From NCBI GenBank assembly GCA_964421875.1, contig CAYQZD010000154.1:1-7870 (forward strand): a stretch of 7,870 nucleotides of DNA, given 5' to 3'. The notes under the pieces are model-generated. The model was not told the origin of the DNA. It saw nothing but the letters and a program-made list of their open reading frames with translations, and ran no database searches. The DNA is from CAYQZD01 sp964421875 (GTDB lineage: Bacteria > Electryoneota > Tariuqbacteria > Tariuqbacterales > Tariuqbacteraceae). Made by a program: the position numbers and the translations under genes. Position 1 is the first letter of the stretch. Each line of letters opens with the position of its first letter. Below are positions 5,237-7,870 of this stretch, piece after piece.

Positions 5237-7587
5237 AAAACCAGCTTCCGCGTCTGTCGATAGTCCTTCGCGGTTAAACATGCGAAATAAATCCCGCTGG
5301 ACCTCCCCCCTCCGTCGAATTCGCCGTTGTAGGTCCCCGCTTGATGATAACCGGCGGCGATAACCTCAACCTGCCGGCCCCGGTTATCGTAAATCGTAAG
5401 GTTCACCAAGCCCGGCTCTGCCACCTGATAGATCAGGATTGTCTCGTTGTTGAAAGGATTGGGATGCGCCGGCATTAGTTCGAAAGAGGCCGCCGCCGGC
5501 GGGGAATTCAAACTGCTGTAATCATCTTCCCAACCATAGACCGCCCAACCTTGTTCATCATCCTGATAATGTGATTCGCCGGGAATTTTTACGAACGAAA
5601 GACTGTCCTGGTAGATGATTGAATCTGGACTGGAACGAATGACGGCGTAATATGTATATTCGCCGGAAGGCGCGCTCCCCGGCACATACTGAGTCACTTC
5701 CCGTTCAAACCGAAATCTTGGTGGAAATGTCAGATTGTTTATCTGCAGCAAAGGTCCGTATCTGCTCCCGCCGGGAAGCAGGGCTTCGGTCCAAAAATCG
5801 CCGCTAAGCGGATTCCGGGAAATATTCTCGATTAGAATATCGAAAGTGAAAGAACCTCCGCCTGCAGGTATGTAAACCGGCGGATTGTGCGGAGTCAAGG
5901 TGATGAAAAAGCCGTGGCGGAAGTAGAAAGCTCCCATATCGCTCACTGTGCTGTCGGGATCGAAGGGGCTCGAAGGGTCGCCGGCGTCGATGCAGGGTGA
6001 ATTGAGAGTGAGCCGGAATCCTGAATCCCCCGCGGTGGAATTGAAACGCGGATTGAGGAAGATATTGAAATAATTATCGCAGGAGTCGCCGCGGGCGTTG
6101 ACAGAGTTCAACTGTCCTAAATTAGGCGGCGGAGAGCCGGTGAAACTGCCCCGAAGATTATCATAAAAATCGCTGTAAGAAATCGATATGGTGTAATTGT
6201 CTTCAAAATATATGCCTCCGTTACCCTCGTTGCCAAATATAATGGAATTCTCCACTGTCAAAGCTGAACCGCGGCAGTGAATCCCCGCCCCGCCATAGGA
6301 TGAATTCCTCGCGATAGTACAATTCCGAAAAACAGGATTTTCCGAATTATTGACGGAGATACCGCCGCCCATAATCTGTGCGGAATTATAGGAAATGAGG
6401 CATCCGATAAATGTGGGAACTGAAGAGTAAACAGCGATTCCCCCGCCATTCTGCGAGGCGTTCGAGGTTATAACACAATCTATCACTCGGGAACTGTCGG
6501 AAGCGTAAAAATCTATGGCGCCCCCATTGTAAGGGGAGAAGTTGCCCTCCAGCCTGCAGTCCATAATTACCGGATTGCTGTTCAATACCGCGATCGCCCC
6601 CCCGGTATGTTCGGAGAGGTTATCGGTGAAGGTGCAGTTGCGGATAATCTTCGGCGCGGGATTACGGCAGAATACTGCGCCGCCGCTGGAGACTGAAGCG
6701 TTACGAATTATATCGCAGTCCGAAATTTCAGCGCTGGTGGAATAACAGTAAATCGCTCCCGCGGAACCACCAGCCGAATTACCCAAAAACAGGCAGTTGG
6801 AAATCGTAATGTGGGTGGTAGCCGACACGCTCCAGAGACCCGCCCCGCAAATATTGGAGGCGTTGTGCTTCACTACACAATTGGTGATAACCGGATGGGA
6901 CTCGTTGGCGAAGTGCATCCCGCCGCCCATATTCCCAAGGTTGCGCATTATCGAACAGTAAATCAATGTGGGATCGGAGTATTCGCCGTATATCCCCCCG
7001 CCATTAGCGGAGGAATCGTTTCTAACTACGCAATTGGATATGTAAAGGTCGGAATGGTCGAGATATATTCCACCCCCATTGGAATTGGAAGCGTTATCGG
7101 AAATGACGCAATAGGATAAAACCGAATTCGAATAACTGCAGTAAATCCCGCCGCCGTTATTGCCGGTGTTGCCAATGATAAGACAATTGGAAATCGTGGG
7201 ACTGCATCTGATGATATCCAAACCGCTGGAATGACTGCCGGTGATGACGCAATAGTCCAGATAACAGGAATCACTCGCAGAATCGGAGAAATCCAGCCCG
7301 TACCAGGTCTGACCGGCGATTCTGGACTTGAATATAACACTATCCTCAGCCGTCCCCACGGCGTAAAGATAGCCCCGAATGTCGAATTGCACCCCGCTTT
7401 CGAAAAGAAATGTGGTGCCGGGATTGAGATGAAGCGATTCGCCAGAGTTGACATAGATGTCGCCCACAACAGTGTAGGCGCCGGGACCTAGACTGTCGCG
7501 TAAAGCCCCTGAAAGCTGCGCAGCCGCGGTTAAATTCATACAGAATATAACGATAGCTGCGGCGAGTATGACCAATGATTTCCGCAT
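5227..7587 (-). CDS. Secreted right-handed beta-helix protein with T9SS type A sorting domain
   Basis: This 786-residue protein is probably exported to the cell surface or released. Residues 1-23 are a signal peptide ending TAAA before Q24. Residues from about 40 to 110 look like the N-terminal cap and first strands. Residues 113-460 hold about 13 coils of roughly 26 residues with GG(G/A)I and N-C-x-I motifs. The helix closes with SPCIDAGDPS (530-539) and DMGAFYF (550-556), a common ending of such proteins. An Ig-like region follows (about 560-665). The T9SS type A sorting domain covers about 706-786, with HPNPFNNET, LTIYDNRGRQV, SSGIYF and a final KLVLVK. The GAGGGG-type ribosome binding site (7598-7593) lies five bases before ATG. 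Coils of this kind occur in adhesins and in polysaccharide lyases; no catalytic site is recognisable, so the ligand or substrate is unknown. No T9SS translocon gene is in the window. Confidence 0.93.
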   Translation of the reverse strand: MRKSLVILAAAIVIFCMNLTAAAQLSGALRDSLGPGAYTVVGDIYVNSGESLHLNPGTTFLFESGVQFDIRGYLYAVGTAEDSVIFKSRIAGQTWYGLDFSDSASDSCYLDYCVITGSHSSGLDIIRCSPTISNCLIIGNTGNNGGGIYCSYSNSVLSYCVISDNASNSNGGGIYLDHSDLYISNCVVRNDSSANGGGIYGEYSDPTLIYCSIMRNLGNMGGGMHFANESHPVITNCVVKHNASNICGAGLWSVSATTHITISNCLFLGNSAGGSAGAIYCYSTSAEISDCDIIRNASVSSGGAVFCRNPAPKIIRNCTFTDNLSEHTGGAIAVLNSNPVIMDCRLEGNFSPYNGGAIDFYASDSSRVIDCVITSNASQNGGGIAVYSSVPTFIGCLISYNSAQIMGGGISVNNSENPVFRNCTIARNSSYGGAGIHCRGSALTVENSIIFGNEGNGGIYFEDNYTISISYSDFYDNLRGSFTGSPPPNLGQLNSVNARGDSCDNYFNIFLNPRFNSTAGDSGFRLTLNSPCIDAGDPSSPFDPDSTVSDMGAFYFRHGFFITLTPHNPPVYIPAGGGSFTFDILIENISRNPLSGDFWTEALLPGGSRYGPLLQINNLTFPPRFRFEREVTQYVPGSAPSGEYTYYAVIRSSPDSIIYQDSLSFVKIPGESHYQDDEQGWAVYGWEDDYSSLNSPPAAASFELMPAHPNPFNNETILIYQVAEPGLVNLTIYDNRGRQVEVIAAGYHQAGTYNGEFDGGGRSSGIYFACLTAKDYRQTRKLVLVK
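6208..7251 (-). repeat. Tandem beta-helix coils (about 13 units of roughly 78 bases)
   Basis: The GG(G/A)I-type motif begins at residues 145, 171, 196, 221, 248, 276, 302, 329, 355, 381, 407 and 432, with a last weak copy near 456. The interval is 24-28 residues. A cysteine stands at the equivalent place in 13 successive coils (113, 135, 160, 186, 211, 237, 265, 291, 318, 344, 371, 396, 423), and serine 448 takes its place in the next. An asparagine follows five residues later in nearly every coil. The units are diverged in DNA, so this is an old repeat and not a recent expansion. Confidence 0.9.
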
Positions 7588-7649
7588 TTCTGCCCCTCTA
7601 CAGCTTAGTTAGTGATGGTTCGGTTTCAAGCGGATGTTAAAAAACTGAA

Positions 7650-7677
7650 ATATTATCGCGAAACGCGGGATTGTTAA
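7650..7677 (-). promoter_or_regulatory. Candidate promoter of the beta-helix gene with a palindrome in its spacer
   Basis: On the minus strand TTAACA (7677-7672, five of six to consensus) and TAATAT (7655-7650, four of six) are 16 bases apart, giving a leader of about 60 bases. The spacer contains the inverted repeat CGCG-AAA-CGCG (7657-7667). A second candidate pairs TTGACT (7722-7717) with CATAAT (7697-7692), but its 19-base spacer is long. Confidence 0.35.
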
Positions 7678-7803
7678 ACATCTATCAGATTATTATGTAA
7701 TAAAATCAACGCTAAAAGTCAAATAGTTAGTACCAAATTTCAGTCCATACTCAGAAAGGTGAAATCAATCAGGATTAATGAAGCTGATAACCTGTATCTA
7801 CTG

Positions 7804-7870
7804 TGCTGCAGAGTCCCCGCACTCTGCTGCATTAATGTTATGTCAGGTCTTTAGCGCAGCGGAGACCCGA
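7804..7870. repeat. Family 2 repeat, copy 3 (two hairpins, cut by window edge)
   Basis: Hairpin 1 (7804-7831) pairs TGC with GCA and GCAGAGT with ACTCTGC, with one T/T mismatch between them and the loop CCCCGC. After ten bases (containing part of ATTAAT) hairpin 2 begins at 7842: GTC-A-GGTCT faces AGACC-C-GA at 7863-7870, and the final C would fall just past the end. The right-hand end reads GCGGAGACCC (7860-7868 region), the reverse complement of the GGGTCTCCGC at the heart of the copy at 3864-3891. Confidence 0.75.

Noticed and set aside
4983..5363. Plus-strand open frame of 126 codons through the repeat region
   Set aside because: It is composed of hairpin repeat sequence and the antisense of the T9SS domain; not a gene.
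7026..7469. Alternative-frame open frame on the minus strand inside the beta-helix gene
   Set aside because: It arises from repetitive coil codons read out of frame; it has no ribosome binding site or domain.

Overview
The window reads as a stretch of chromosome from an uncultured Gram-negative bacterium, most likely of the Fibrobacteres-Chlorobi-Bacteroidetes (FCB) superphylum or a neighbouring candidate phylum. The best clue is the large secreted beta-helix protein, which ends in a type A sorting domain of the type IX secretion system (T9SS), a module largely limited to that group. An outer-membrane polysaccharide exporter and a Wzc-type tyrosine kinase confirm two membranes. The species cannot be named from this sequence.

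Left part (1-3771, + strand): the tail of an exopolysaccharide or capsule locus. It opens with the last 23 codons of a sugar-nucleotide epimerase (1-72). A gene-free stretch of about 440 bases follows, with a good candidate promoter and a double-hairpin repeat. Then come a Wza-like export protein (513-1427) and a Wzc-like chain-length regulator fused to a BY-kinase (1483-3771), 55 bases apart and probably co-transcribed. Together they would build the export channel through the envelope and control polymer length by tyrosine phosphorylation.

Right part (3984-7587, - strand, convergent with the first): a TroA/ZnuA-like metal-binding lipoprotein (3984-4916) with no permease or ATPase gene beside it, and upstream of it a 786-residue secreted protein (5227-7587). 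That protein has about 13 beta-helix coils, a C-terminal Ig-like region and the T9SS sorting domain.

All four intergenic regions carry short hairpin repeats of at least two families. Family 1 (348-438 and 4996-5063) has GTCATTC...GAATGAC ends enclosing two hairpins. Family 2 (3864-3891, 5073-5145 and 7804-7870) is built on a 28-base, 11-6-11 hairpin, twice followed by a GTCAGGT...ACCCGAC hairpin. Differences between copies, or between hairpins of one copy, are mostly compensated within stems, so the folded form appears to have been maintained. These repeats are the least explained signal in the window. No rRNA, tRNA, CRISPR array, transposase or toxin-antitoxin pair was seen.
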